From Cladocopium goreaui (taxonomy: Eukaryota; Sar; Dinophyceae; Suessiales; Symbiodiniaceae): a stretch of DNA of 64,000 nt. Every line of letters begins with the position of its first letter. Position 1 is the first letter of the stretch. The stretch is from the NCBI GenBank assembly GCA_947184155.2, contig CAMXCT020003702.1:346001-410000 (forward strand), written 5' to 3'. This document shows, in pieces, positions 21,186-32,222 of the stretch. Under the pieces are notes generated by a model, which did not search any database, was not told the DNA's origin, and saw nothing but the letters and a program-made list of their open reading frames with translations. The position numbers were made by a program, and so were the translations under genes.

Positions 21186-21257
21186 CTTGATGTCCCGCTC
21201 TATGCGAGTGATCTCTTTATCGACATCGCGAACACTGGAAGAGGCTCGAACGTCGTC
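21186..21257 (-). CDS. Coiled-coil gene exon (chain, first)
   Basis: A 72-nt, phase 0 to 0 exon between GCCCAG|GAC and AAG|GTGAGT, the best donor in the window. It encodes DDVRASSSVRDVDKEITRIE then RDIK. Confidence 0.7.
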
Positions 21258-21527
21258 CTGGGCTGGGCGTTGATAGTTCAAGAACTATGGGAAAATAGGA
21301 AAACCATAGGGAAATCATGGAAAACCTTGTTGAAAATGATCATGGGGAAAAACGAAGAAATCATGAAACGTTGATGTAGGAAAAATAGAGGAAAAGCATA
21401 GGGAAATCATGAACAAACTATGAGGAAAATGATGGGAACCGTGGTGATTTAACCTGGCCAAAACCATGGTGATAAAAAACCCAACAACTCCTCTGTCATC
21501 AGCTCCATGGCTGGGAAATCCCTGAAC

Positions 21528-21631
21528 TACCCTCTGGTAATTTAACATAGCTATTGAAAATGGCCATTTATAGTGAGTTTTCCCATTAACAATGGTGATT
21601 TTCCATAGTTATGTTAGTTTACCAGAGGGTA
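21528..21631. mobile_element. TA/CCCTCTGG element, copy 8
   Basis: A 104-bp intact copy, close to the family consensus. Confidence 0.85.
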
Positions 21632-21967
21632 AATGGAGGTTTGAATAGAAAAAACATCTAGAAATTGTGAACGTTCCAATAGCATCTTTGATTTAACATT
21701 GCCAAATTGCATGAATATATATATATATATGAATGAATTATATTTCGACTGGGCTTATGGCATTAGCTCAAAATGTACCCATGAACAACAAAAAATTGGA
21801 TGCAGAGCCCAAGTAATGCTTTACATTGTATATTAGCGCATCCTATTCCTTCCCGTTGTATGGGTATATAAATTAGACGAATTCACAAATCTGGAAGAAC
21901 ATCTTTTTTTTCCACAATCTCTTGTGCCTTGCAGGCATCTACATGCATAAGCAGCGAGAATTTCCTT

Positions 21968-22372
21968 TCAAACGAGTTGCCAGTTCGGCTTCCAATGTGA
22001 TCTCGATCTACGTTTTTGAGTGGACTCAAAATTACAATCCAAAGAAGCTTGCATAAGCACCGACCATAAAGCAACTTTGTTACGGGGTCTCAGGTGTAAA
22101 TGAAAGGCACTTAATTTGAGGAGGCCGAATGCAGAACCATGTTTTGCAGCCTTGTTTTCGGTGATTTGAGGGAAAGCATGTAACAGAAAATGGATCCAAA
22201 CAGAATGAAATCTTGTAATGAGAAGGCCAAAGCTCTGTTCAGAAGAAAGGACACCATCGAGAAACCCCTGGCTTGAAATAGTGTCTATCATGAAGAAAGC
22301 CCATGGGGTCCAATCTGCCGTGTCCATCCAATAGGATTGGTTGATGCTATCTAAAATGTAAGACTTAGCCAC
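21968..22372 (-). CDS. Unrecognised 134-codon ORF in intron
   Basis: An open frame starting MAKSYILDSINQSYWMDTAD, with mixed hydrophobic and charged composition. It lies between coiled-coil exons but has no heptads and ends without an obvious donor. It could be a retrocopy fragment, an exon or chance; I do not recognise it. Confidence 0.25.
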   Translation of the reverse strand: MAKSYILDSINQSYWMDTADWTPWAFFMIDTISSQGFLDGVLSSEQSFGLLITRFHSVWIHFLLHAFPQITENKAAKHGSAFGLLKLSAFHLHLRPRNKVALWSVLMQASLDCNFESTQKRRSRSHWKPNWQLV

Positions 22373-22382
22373 ATTTTGGGCA

Positions 22383-22475
22383 TACCCTCTGGTAAACTAA
22401 CATAGCTATGGAAAGTCACCATTTTTCATGTGTAAATCAGTATAAAATGGGCCATGGCTTCCGTGGCTATGTTAA
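22383..22475. mobile_element. TA/CCCTCTGG element, copy 9 (decayed)
   Basis: The left end TACCCTCTGGTAAACTAACA is intact; the right half is diverged and runs into an ACCATTATTAACC repeat. Confidence 0.65.
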
Positions 22476-22479
22476 ACAC

Positions 22480-22675
22480 TATGATTATTGACCACTATTA
22501 ACCATCATTCACCATGATTAACCATTATGAACATTATGATTAACCATTATTCACCATGATTAACCATTATTCACCATTATTCACCATGACAAAACTAACT
22601 ATAATCGTAAATCAGTAACCACTATTATTACTATCAATCACTATTAACCATGATTCACCATTATTAACAGGTTGC
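22480..22675. repeat. ACCATTATTAACC minisatellite
   Basis: Irregular repeats of ACCATTATTCACC, ACCATGATTAACC and ACTATTAACC, related to the array at 2870-2998. Confidence 0.75.
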
Positions 22676-22746
22676 TATTGAACTACCTACCGGGTAATCC
22701 CCTTCACTTCTCATCGGTGGGCATCGGTGGGCCAGCGGGGTCACTG

Positions 22747-22803
22747 TAAATTCGCACGGCAGATTCGATTTTTCTGGTTTTCTTGTTCAACAAATGTGGC
22801 AAG
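22747..22803 (-). CDS. Probable coiled-coil gene exon
   Basis: After TTTCCCAG the frame reads LATFVEQENQKNRICRANLQ, which suits the coiled-coil gene. No canonical donor gives the phase needed by the exon at 21257; possible ends are 22756 (GC) or about 22747 (GT). Confidence 0.35.
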
Positions 22804-23263
22804 CTGGGAAAGCTCCGTAAAAAAATGGAGGTTTGAGTGGGAAAATCAAGAAAAATGGTCCAATTATCAATTAGTGAGTGATAGTATTTGATCTCATTTT
22901 CCCATCTAATTGCAACCAATAGTGACACCATACATCCCTATTCTATTCCGTCATATTCCCTTCAAATATCCCACCAAACATCCCAGAATTTCTCACTCTA
23001 TATCCCACTACAAGTCCATGTCATCTCATACATTTTTAAGAGTATGAGATACTAACCATCATGGTTCTTTTATATGGGATACTCATAAAAAATTGTTATT
23101 TCATGGTTAACCATGTCACATAAAATATCCCAGAGTTTCACTCTATATCCCACAAAATAACCATGAAATAACCACAGAATCCCATCAGATCCCCCTCAAA
23201 CAACGATGAAAATTCATCGAAAACACAACTCGCATCTATAGTCCCTTGAAAGGTAAATAAGGT

Positions 23264-23368
23264 ACCCTCTGGTTATGACTAACATAGCTATTGAAAATGG
23301 CCATTTATAGTGAGTTGTCCCATTAAAAATGGTGATTTTCCATAGTTATGTTAGTTTACCAGAGGGTA
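23264..23368. mobile_element. TA/CCCTCTGG element, copy 10
   Basis: A 105-bp intact copy. It lies about 30 bp downstream (minus sense) of a donor-like TGG|GTATGT at about 23395, which follows an open stretch back to about 23510. Confidence 0.85.
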
Positions 23369-24042
23369 AAACAACTTCTTATTCCATCAAAACATACCCA
23401 AAACTTCCACAGATCATCCGTCGCGCCACCAAGGACCAAGTCGCAGAGACTCGCAACATGGAGGGCGAAGGCGAGAGAGGCGAAGTCCCAAGGGACAAGG
23501 CGCCCTGATTTTTTGGAGCCATGGGATTTCATATATGGGAATGGGTCAAAACCTATTACTATCAATTTTAGTGGGATGAACAGCTATTTACCAGCTATTT
23601 TGAAGTTTACTAGGTACCAGGGTTTTGACCCATAGCCATATTCTTACCATGATTTTAAGCGGGATTTAATATATTGAATTGGGATTCGGGATTAATATGT
23701 CATATATATATATATATTCTTATACCATTTAATGGGATTGATTTTGATTTGGGATTAATATTTAACATATTCTTATACCATTTCATGGGGATTGAATATG
23801 ATTAAATGGTGACAATAGCTGATGAGATTCAAGATATTCTTGACTATGGTGATTTAAGATGATTCAAATTTGTTTAAGATGATTCAATGGGGATATACCA
23901 GGTATATACTTGAGATATATACTCAAAATGGGGAGATGATGGGTTTCCAGTTGGGGGTGCATCCGAGACATTTTTTGGTTGTCACCCACTCCAAGCTGAT
24001 GCGGACTAAATGGGGATAAATTGGGATACAATTGGGAAATAT

Positions 24043-24154
24043 TACCCTCTGGTAAACATACAAAAAACTATCGAAAATCACCATGTTTAATGGGAAATGT
24101 CACGAAATAAATCACAATTTTCAATAGCAAACTGTTAGACATAACCAGAGGGTA
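24043..24154. mobile_element. TA/CCCTCTGG element, copy 11
   Basis: A 112-bp copy with intact ends and a longer, rearranged right interior (CAAACTGTTAGACATAACC). Confidence 0.8.
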
Positions 24155-24666
24155 GGAGATTTCGGGAAAACTAGCACCCTGAGAATCCCCCCATCTACTG
24201 GGTTGGTGGGAAAACTACCCCCCTGAGAAAATATGTGTCGTCCATGTGGATCAACATCCCCTTTCCCAGGGTGGAAACAACAAATGTGAAACGTAACGAA
24301 ACCCCAAAATTCCATGGTGCATCCTCATTTTCCTAATGACGGGTTGCAATTCGAGTGTCCCGCCATTTAAAAAAAAACACACATATCATGGCAAAAGCAA
24401 TGCTCAAAACCCTCTCTCGTCCCTTTTCTGCTGGCTGGTTAAGAACGGATTTCCCGGCTCGTGGATTATGAGAATCCCCAATGAATCTAAACCATCAAAT
24501 AACCATCAAATAACCATCATTTGATCAGCTATAATATCCATATCCCCAAATATATCTCCCCACAGTTTGATTTGCTTCAAACCCTACAAGCCATGGCTCA
24601 CTGTCGTCAACCTGTAGAGCCTTTAAAATCTGCTGTCAACTGCATCCGGACTCAAACGATCCAGGT

Positions 24667-24783
24667 TACCCTCTGGTAATTTAACAGTTTGCTATTGAAA
24701 ATATGGCCATGGAAATAGTGGATTTTCCCATTAATAGCATGGTGGATCTTTCCAGTTCGCAAACTGTTAGTCATTACCAGAGG
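24667..24783. mobile_element. TA/CCCTCTGG element, copy 12
   Basis: The left end is intact; the right end stops at TACCAGAGG. It shares the TTCGCAAACTGTTAGTCAT interior type with copies 11 and 14. Confidence 0.75.
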
Positions 24784-24892
24784 TCCACCAGGTTCACTGA
24801 GCCATCCAGCCACCCCAAAGCTGGTGGTCATCTGCTTCACCCTTGGTTTTCCGGTGGAACTTGGCTGGGAAATCCCAAGAACACCACCATGA

Positions 24893-25011
24893 ATGGAGGT
24901 GTCCCTTAGAATGGTGTGCCCAATAGAAGCTGGATGGGAAAACAATGGGAAAATCCATCTTGAAATGGATGAGAACTGGGGTGCCCCCATGACTTGGGTG
25001 AAAACCTCCAT
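24893..25011. mobile_element. MITE-like element, ATGGAGGT family, copy 2
   Basis: Same ends and GGGGTGCCCCCATGAC block as 15858-15984, with a diverged centre. Confidence 0.6.
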
Positions 25012-25195
25012 CTGTTTTCGATGAAAACCAGAAATGCCGAGAAAATCCATGGCAAAATCCACGTGGCCCAGCTATGGAGGTGTAGGAAACGCTGGGATCT
25101 TCCAGCGATGTGACTGACACCAGAGGGTGGTCATCCAATCCGTGGCCGATATTCGCCTGAGATGGCCCAACAATAGTTGAAAAATATTGCCGTAA

Positions 25196-25295
25196 TACCC
25201 TCTGGTAAACAACATAGCTATGGAAATTGCCATGACCAATAGGAACATCATCTATAAATGACCCAAATTTTCGCTATCTTAGTTTTCTGGAGGGT
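25196..25295. mobile_element. TA/CCCTCTGG element, copy 13 (diverged)
   Basis: The ends are TACCCTCTGGTAAA and TTTTCTGGAGGGTA. The interior is diverged. Confidence 0.7.
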
Positions 25296-25491
25296 AGATT
25301 CCCCAAAATAGTGGAGATTTACCAATCAGAACATCAACAACTCCGCTTCTTCTGCCAAGTATTCCAAGTATCCCAAGTATCCATTAATTCTATGTGTATA
25401 TATATATAGCATACGTTGAATTAGATTTCATGATTTGAATTCCCATGACATTCCAATCATATCTATGAAATACCCATCATGGTGACTCAGC

Positions 25492-25583
25492 CCATTGCTT
25501 CTGGTCGTTGGATTTCAGCTGCCGCTGTATGTTCATCATGTCGTTGTCAAGACGCTGCACGAACGCCTTCGCCGCGGGGGTCA
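25492..25583 (-). CDS. Coiled-coil gene exon
   Basis: After GTTTTAG the frame reads TPAAKAFVQRLDNDMMNIQR then QLKSNDQKQW. The donor could be TGG|GCTGAG (25492) or TGA|GTCACC (25487). It starts two bases into a codon, which the exon at 26395 does not supply, so a small exon may be missing. Confidence 0.5.
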
Positions 25584-25867
25584 CTAAAACCTGGTGGATT
25601 TTGTTTCGAAAGATATGGGTGTCATGGCAAAATCATGGGAAAACCACAGGCATTATGGGATAATGCATGAGATATCACTTTGGAGGTGGAGAATTTCATG
25701 GAATTCCCCATTTTCATAAATGAGGGTCCCATTGCAAATACATGGCTATGGCTCAAAAACGTGTATGGATCGTTATGCAGTGATCTGGACGTATGGAACA
25801 AAGGAATTACGCAAATGATTTCAAATGATTTGTATCTCTTCAAAAGGGTATAGATCAGGGGTATGGA

Positions 25868-25935
25868 TCGTCTGGGGTATGGATCGGGACCTGATCAGCT
25901 GTGCGTCCGGGGTATGGATCGGGACCTTACATTTT
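25868..25935. repeat. GGGGTATGGATCGGGACCT repeats
   Basis: Three spaced copies of GGGGTATGGATCG, two of them extended by GGACCT. Confidence 0.7.
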
Positions 25936-26209
25936 GAGCTGCAGCCATATGTCTATAAATAGCAACCCCCAAACAGTGGTTGAACTGTGGGAAACCTGGA
26001 AATTATGGCCTGGTAAGTATCATCCATAAATATCCTGGAAAAACTCTTCAGCTTCCCAAACAAAATCATCAACCAATCATCGTTTGTCAATTATATTGTA
26101 TCCCTGTTCTTGCATTCCTAAACCACATTGAACCTCCAACAAAATCATCCCCCAACAAGAATTAAGAAGCCACGGCTCAATTGTTCACTAACCTTTATCT
26201 GGTTGGTGG

Positions 26210-26307
26210 TATACCTACCCCTCTGAAAAATATGAAAGTCAGTTGGGATTATTATTCCCAATGTATGGAAAGTCATAAAATTCCATGGTTCCAGTCACCA
26301 CCAAGCA
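26210..26307. mobile_element. MITE-like element, TGGTTGGTGGTT family, copy 2
   Basis: The ends TGGTTGGTGGT and ACCACCAAGCA match the copy at 4598-4699, as does most of the interior. Confidence 0.7.
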
Positions 26308-26394
26308 GTTTATATTCATATTATAATCCTCCCATATACCTATCATCCTATCCTCAGTGCCCTGCTGGAACGATAGGCCCTGCAGGGATCTCAC

Positions 26395-26447
26395 CGCTCC
26401 TCCAAATCCTTGAACTCCTTTGTTGAAGAATAGTTCTTTTGCATGTC
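26395..26447 (-). CDS. Coiled-coil gene exon
   Basis: Phase 0 after GCAGCCAG; reads DMQKNYSSTKEFKDLEE and ends at GCG|GTGAGA in phase 2. It joins in phase to the exon at 27046. Confidence 0.5.
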
Positions 26448-26897
26448 CTGGCTGCGTGATGCAACGGGGGCCACAACGGAGGCCACAACCGGCCACCAAA
26501 TACGGGGGCCACTTCCGAGTCCATGGATTCCGACAATCCGAAAATATCCAACAGGAGTTTCAAACGCAGCCACTGCTCAATTGGACATCCACCCAATATC
26601 CCGTTCAAATAAACAGTTAAAACATGTTAAAACCACATTTTTGGAGATATCCCAGCAAGTATCTCCATCATATCCACATGATCTTGCCATATGGTTTTCC
26701 CAGTTAGGTTTCATGATGGTTAAACCCTTATGATATCCCCATGATGCCCCTTGTTTATCATAGTCAAAAATTATTCAAGTGTCAAAAGCTTATGATATCT
26801 CCATTGTATCCCATATATTCTAATCTATTCACATTGCATTAAAAGGTCTGCATAGACCTTCACATTCCATGATACTTCAAACCCTTCTAAAATCATA

Positions 26898-27013
26898 TAC
26901 CCTCCAGTTATTTAACATAGCCATGGTATAGATGGCCCTAATCGAAATAGATGGTTTACCTATTGCACGGTGGATCTTTCCATGGCGAACTGTGAATGTC
27001 ATAACCAGAGGGT
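26898..27013. mobile_element. TA/CCCTCTGG element, copy 14
   Basis: The left end is TACCCTCCAGTTA, one or two bases changed; the right end reads AACCAGAGGGT without the final A. Its interior resembles copy 12. Confidence 0.7.
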
Positions 27014-27045
27014 CTTTTCTATGGCCCTATGTATCCCAGTTCCGC

Positions 27046-27124
27046 CTGAAGCAGTTGCTCTTGCGAGCTTTCTACTCCACTTCGAACAGCATTGACCTGG
27101 CGCGGAAACGATTCAAGTTGGCTC
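27046..27124 (-). CDS. Coiled-coil gene exon
   Basis: After AAGCCAG; reads SQLESFPRQVNAVRSGVESS then QEQLLQ, with the GC donor CAG|GCGGAA in phase 0. The first base completes the last codon of the exon at 29292. Confidence 0.55.
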
Positions 27125-27198
27125 CTGGCTTGGAGGTTGTTGGAGATTGGTCCAAAAAAATTGCCAAATTGACATCCAAAAATGATGATTTAACAAGC

Positions 27199-27246
27199 TA
27201 CCCTCTGGCAAACATACAAAAAACTATGGAAAATCACCATTTTTAA
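27199..27246. mobile_element. TA/CCCTCTGG element, copy 15 (half)
   Basis: Only the left half is present, up to AAATCACCATTTT. TTTAACAAGCTA occurs on both sides (about 27190 and 27241). Confidence 0.65.
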
Positions 27247-27249
27247 CAA

Positions 27250-29160
27250 GCTAAATTGGGATAAAATGGGAATTTTACCCGCTGAATGTGGGATTTAAGA
27301 TGATTTAAACAGGTTTGTTGCCAAAACGTATGGTGATTTGATAACATCTTCATGGGATATATTTGGGATATCAGGGTTGGTATCTTTACCACCAACTCTT
27401 GCTGGGAGGTCACCCGAACTGGAAGGTTCAAAGCCATAGTTTTTTACTGCAGCTTCGTTTGTGCTTTCCTGTATCGATGTTCCCTTCTGCGAACAAGACG
27501 TAAAAACGTTGGTGATAAAAATACAGTGTATCAGTTCGTATGAAATAATTGGAATGTTTTCGTTGTATATTTGAATATCAGATAATTCGAATATTGGATA
27601 TGATCTTCAAACACAATTCAATAAGCGATAAAACTATCCAATCGAATGAGTTTCAGGCCACTTCCTAACCACCAAAAACGTCAAACCGCCAGTGAGAGTC
27701 ATCCCAATCATGTACTGAACTGGGCCATCGACCAATTGAAATTGTTTTTTTAAAACGTACGGCATCCAAGCAAAAATTTAGCGCTTAATTTCACATTACT
27801 AAACAACATTGCTGATCCCATCATCCCATCCACCTACTAATAATAAACACCCATTGTAAGTATGGTAGCCAATATGTGACTTCATCCCCTACATCCACCA
27901 TGGTTTCGATTGGGGGTGTTTAATCTTGAAGAGGGAAGGGATTCATGATTGAGCATCATGTTTGTTAATGGTTGTTGGTTCTTTCCGGAAGACTGGAGTA
28001 TGAACCCGCTGAAGCGGTTTTCTCCTCTTCAAAGCAGGACGGTCCATGTGAATGGTTCGAATAAACAAAGAGAAAAAGGAATGGTTATGGTTTACAGCCG
28101 GGAAAATGGTGGGACGTTGATTTTCGAACCATTCACTTTTAAATGAACCACGGGATTTCCTTCCAATTTATTGATGAAATATCAAACAATTTACAAATAA
28201 GCTACCCAAGCATACCGAAACATGAGTCTTTACAATCACTGGTCTCATCTAGCCATATCAATATGGGATAAAATTGGTATGGAGTCAAAGTTATCAACCA
28301 CTAAATGAAGAGTTTATATATATATATACATAAGTTTCCTTAACTGGGGGTACCCCAAATGGATGGTTTATAAGGAAAATCCTACTAAAATAGATGACTT
28401 AGGGGTACTCCCATTTCAGGAAACCTCCACTATATATATATATATTTATTTATTTGTTTAAATTGATTATGTCCAAATTCACATATCAATTGGTCTCCAA
28501 CTTCGACCCATTGCCATATTTGACATTATCATACCGAATCACATCAACATGGCCAGTATCTTTGATACCCAGCAAAATTTATGCTTTCGAGCTCATTAAT
28601 AAGTGTGAAAAAAAAGATAAATTACTATAAGAATAGCAAATTACCTATATATAAAAAATAAAAATTTTACTCACATGGTTAAATTTATAACACTGCCCAT
28701 GAGTATATATTTCCTTTTACTGCATACGGTTAAACAAATTAGCCAGTACTAAAGTCTCGATCCAGCTGGTGGACAATTTCGATCACTACATCTACGTTCT
28801 TGTTACGAAGTACTAATGCAAATAAAAAAAGTAAATCATGACTAATCACTAATTACATCTAATAACGACCAAGCACATCATATACTAGGCACTTATTACT
28901 AAGTCCTTGTTAAGAATCAGTAAGACACGTAGTAAACCTTGTGAGTACCTTAGGTTTATCAGAAATTTTATTCCTTGCTACTATTGAGTCCTAGGTTTTA
29001 TGTATACAATGGCCAAGTTGATATGAAGCAGTTGATATTCATGGCCAAGTTTTATTCATCTATTCAACTGATTCCTTTACAATCCGTTGATACTAGAAAA
29101 AGTATATAATCCATTAGAATGTGCCCGCGTTTCATGTGATATTTATCATTATCTCCATGG
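27250..29160. other. Intron sequence, nothing recognised
   Basis: AT-rich, with a TA run near 28316-28330 and another near 28430-28445. No convincing exon on either strand. Confidence 0.4.
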
Positions 29161-29291
29161 AACTTGCCAAACACCCATGGAATAAACAACGCGACTGTCA
29201 TCTTCCAATCATTATCATTTTCCAGTATAAACATTATCAATATATATATATATACTAATCATCCACATCAATGGCCATATCTCCCACAAGC

Positions 29292-29362
29292 TCCCATCGG
29301 CTCCGACGCCGCGCCGCGTCGGCTGCCTCCTCCACAAACTCCCCACGGAGCAGATCTACGAC
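29292..29362 (-). CDS. Coiled-coil gene exon
   Basis: Phase 0 after TTCGTAG; reads VVDLLRGEFVEEAADAARRR then SRW, with a likely GC donor GGGA|GCTTGT in phase 2 that fits the exon at 27124. The GC-rich codons stand out from the AT-rich surroundings. Confidence 0.55.
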
Positions 29363-29419
29363 CTACGAAGTCTCAGTTTGGGCGGGGAAACCAAGTTGGG
29401 AGGTTTGATCTATTATAGT

Positions 29420-29600
29420 ATAATATTATATATATATATATTATAAATATATATACATTATTTATTTATTTATTCATTTATTTATTCATTTATTTATTTA
29501 TTCATTTATACATATCCATATAATTAATTATATATATATATGTATGTGTATATGTATACTCATGTATATTATATATATATATGTATTCATGTATTGTGTA
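29420..29600. repeat. TA and TTTA microsatellites
   Basis: (TA)n, then (TTTA/TTCA)n, then (TA)n and TATG runs. Confidence 0.8.
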
Positions 29601-30069
29601 TTGAATATGTATGTATACAGTACCCCATCAAGCCAACTGGAAATTTAACCCAGTATACACTATACAAGAAAATTGATGGTGTATGGTATACAAGAAACCA
29701 CTTTGAATGCTTGGGATTTACCAGGTCGAGTTACGATCGCCCGACATGGGGCAGATCACCCAAGTTTCAAGCATGGCACATATGGTTTTGGCGACCTTTG
29801 ATTTGGGGCACTGTTTTGGACACGACTGGTCTCTTTTGGATCTGAAACTGTCCAGTTTTTTGTTGGGATTGTTCATTTTGAGCCATTCTCAAATGACTCA
29901 TGGAGTGTGAACCATCAACCAAATATGGTCATTCACACCAAAAACGTTGTTGTTTCTCAAAAAAAACTGTAGTCCTATTGATGAACAATGAGAAGAATCA
30001 TCTCCATTTGGCTGGTATATTGTAATTCACCAACCTGAAATTACTTTACTTCGTGTGATCCCCACCATG

Positions 30070-30545
30070 ACATTTATACATTTTCTTACTGGCAAATCTT
30101 CTGGCATTCTATCTGACATATCTTCTGACATTCTATTTGACATTCTATCTGGCATATCTTCTGGCATATGATCTGGCATATCTTCTGGCATATCTTCTGG
30201 CATTCTATCTGGCAAATCTTCTGGCATTCTATCTGGCATATCTTCTGGCACTCTATCTGACATATCTGGCATTCTCTGGCATTCTATCTGGCATATCTTC
30301 TGGCATATATTCTGACATATCTTCTGGCATTCTATCTGACATATCTTCTGGCATATATTCTGACATATCTTCTGGCATATCTTCTGGCATATCTATCTGA
30401 CATATCTTCTGGCATATTTTCTGGCATTCTATCTGGCAAATCTTCTGGCATTCTATCTGGCATTCTATCTGGCATATCTTCTGGCATATCTGGCATTCTA
30501 TCTGGCATATCTTCTGGCATATCTTCTGATATCTTCTTCTTTCTG
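30070..30545. repeat. 12-bp minisatellite (TCTTCTGGCATA)
   Basis: About 38 units of a 12-bp sequence alternating TCTTCTGGCATA, TTCTATCTGGCA and variants. The minus strand is open across it in a frame giving MPEDMPDRMPEDLPDR repeats because the unit is a multiple of three. I treat this as a repeat rather than a gene. Confidence 0.9.
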
Positions 30546-30620
30546 GCATGCTTCTCTTTCTAATCTTTCTTGGCATATCACATTCTTCTGAGGCACATTC
30601 TTTGTCCCATATCTTCCTAC

Positions 30621-30860
30621 ATGAGGTCCGGCAGGGAACACTTGGCGTGGATACTCGCGGTTGAGGTCCGGCAGGGAACACTGGGCGTGGATGGTCGTGG
30701 TTGAGGTCCGGCAGGGAACACTGGGCGAGGATGGTCATGGTTGAGGTCCGGCAGGGAACATTGGGCGTGGATGGTCGTGGTTGAGGTCCGGCAGGGAACA
30801 CTGGGCGTGGATGGTCGTGGTTGAGGTCCGGCAGAGAACACTGTGGATCGCGGGTCGCAG
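30621..30860. repeat. 40-bp minisatellite, six units
   Basis: Units start with TTGAGGTCCGGCAGGGAACA and continue CTGGGCGTGGATGGTCGTGG, at 40-bp spacing from about 30621 to 30860. It is far more GC-rich than its surroundings. Confidence 0.95.
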
Positions 30861-30975
30861 TTGAGCAAGGACGACGAGGACGACGAGGACGACGAGGAGG
30901 ACGAGGAGGAGGAGGACGAGGCAGGAGGAGGCGGAGGAGGAGGAGGAGAAGGAGGAGGAGGACGAGGAGGCAACT
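30861..30975. repeat. GAC/GAG trinucleotide tract
   Basis: GACGAGGAG-type purine-rich triplets, giving poly-Pro/Ser or poly-Leu on the minus strand. It is contiguous with the 40-bp minisatellite. Confidence 0.9.
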
Positions 30976-31503
30976 GACATAAAATCTAACAACCCTCACC
31001 TGGCAGGTGGGGAATAAAGGAAATTTTCGGATGATTCCCCTTCGCAACCAATGTCATGACGTCATGGTGAGGCCATTGTAATCTTAACCACGATCAATGA
31101 ACGGAAAAGGATATGGGATGATATGTGGCTTTGTCCAAGATGTGGTACAGCAAACCCCAAATAGATAGAAAAGATGGAGACCAGGAAATTATTGTCATAG
31201 TTGTAGCCACAAAATATAATCCCAACTGCACCCCCAAGTAGTAAACATCAAGAAAATCTGAACTTGGCAATCCCAAACTGATGAAATCTCCACAATCTTT
31301 GGATGCTCAGATGAAGGCCCAACCCAACCCGGTCCTCTCCAAAGGAGCTTCGAAAGCTACTGCGGCAGATGATCAGATTCGATGAGCTTGGACGAAGTTT
31401 GAAAAGAGGTGGGTTTATCTGAAAATGAACTATCCAGGACATCCATGAATATCCCAAATCTATTCTCCATTCAATGGCAATTTTCAGGGCCCCATTTTCA
31501 GAC

Positions 31504-31607
31504 CCGGGTGTGCTCCAGGCTTCAAACTTCATCCAGCTAGATTCAGAGTTTCCAAACAATTTCCGCCTCAGGACCTCTCTGAGAAAATCCTCTTTCACGC
31601 GGATTTC
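31504..31607 (-). CDS. Probable exon of the minus-strand gene
   Basis: After GACCGAG, phase 0; reads EIRVKEDFLREVLRRKLFGN and continues SESSWMKFEAWSTP. The donor is uncertain (CGG|GTCTGA gives 31504). Confidence 0.4.
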
Positions 31608-31630
31608 CTCGGTCAGAGGTCAAACCAAAC

Positions 31631-31719
31631 CTCAACATGTTGACCGCCCACAGCGTCTGATTTTGTGCCACGAAGGACGCCTCTTGATTCGTAAAAATCC
31701 GTCCATTCAGAGAATGTGT
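31631..31719 (-). CDS. Possible exon of the minus-strand gene
   Basis: Open frame reading RIFTNQEASFVAQNQTLWAV before a GAG|GTTTGG donor at 31631. It is only about 24 bp from the next acceptor, so one of the two exon calls may be wrong. Confidence 0.3.
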
Positions 31720-31973
31720 CTTGTTTTCAATGGAAAATATGACAACATAGCAGAATATGAAAGATATGACGTCTTAAGCTAACATTTAGATATCAATTTA
31801 GGATTAATGTCAACCCTGGATTAATAAACCCTTAGGCTGTTTAATTGGAGGGGGTACCAGTTAAGTATCGGTTTATGACTATTGGGGAAGTACCTCCCCT
31901 AATTAATAAACTATGGTTTATTATGAATCCGGGCCAAGATATCATGTTCCCAATGAGACAATGCCAAATTCAC

Positions 31974-32015
31974 CAAGAATCGCCATCAACATCCACGAAG
32001 ACACTCAGCAGCTTC
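31974..32015 (-). CDS. Short probable exon
   Basis: After CATCCAG; reads KLLSVFVDVDGDS, with donor TTG|GTGAAT. It is preceded within 60 bp by a TA/CCCTCTGG element. Confidence 0.4.
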
Positions 32016-32071
32016 CTGGATGTCGTTTTTTCAGGCGTAATGCTACGAGATACGACGAGTTGGATGTCGTG

Positions 32072-32177
32072 TACCCTCTGGTAAACATACAAAAAACTAT
32101 GGAAAATCACCATGATTCATGGGCAAATCAATTGTAAATGGCCATTTTCAATAGCTATGTTGGTTTACCAGAGGGTA
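32072..32177. mobile_element. TA/CCCTCTGG element, copy 16
   Basis: A 106-bp intact copy, same internal orientation as copy 6. Confidence 0.85.
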
Positions 32178-32195
32178 TACTGTACACTGACCATG

Positions 32196-32222
32196 TGCAG
32201 TCTCTCTCTCTCTCTCTCGCTC
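32196..32222. repeat. CT microsatellite
   Basis: A (TC)n run of about nine units. Confidence 0.8.

Noticed and set aside
29540..29845. 101-codon plus ORF starting MYVYMYTHVYYIYICI
   Set aside because: The first half is translated TA microsatellite; the rest has no coding support.
30253..31047. 264-codon minus ORF with MPED repeats and proline-rich end
   Set aside because: It is entirely the translation of three minisatellites whose unit lengths keep frames open; no independent coding evidence.
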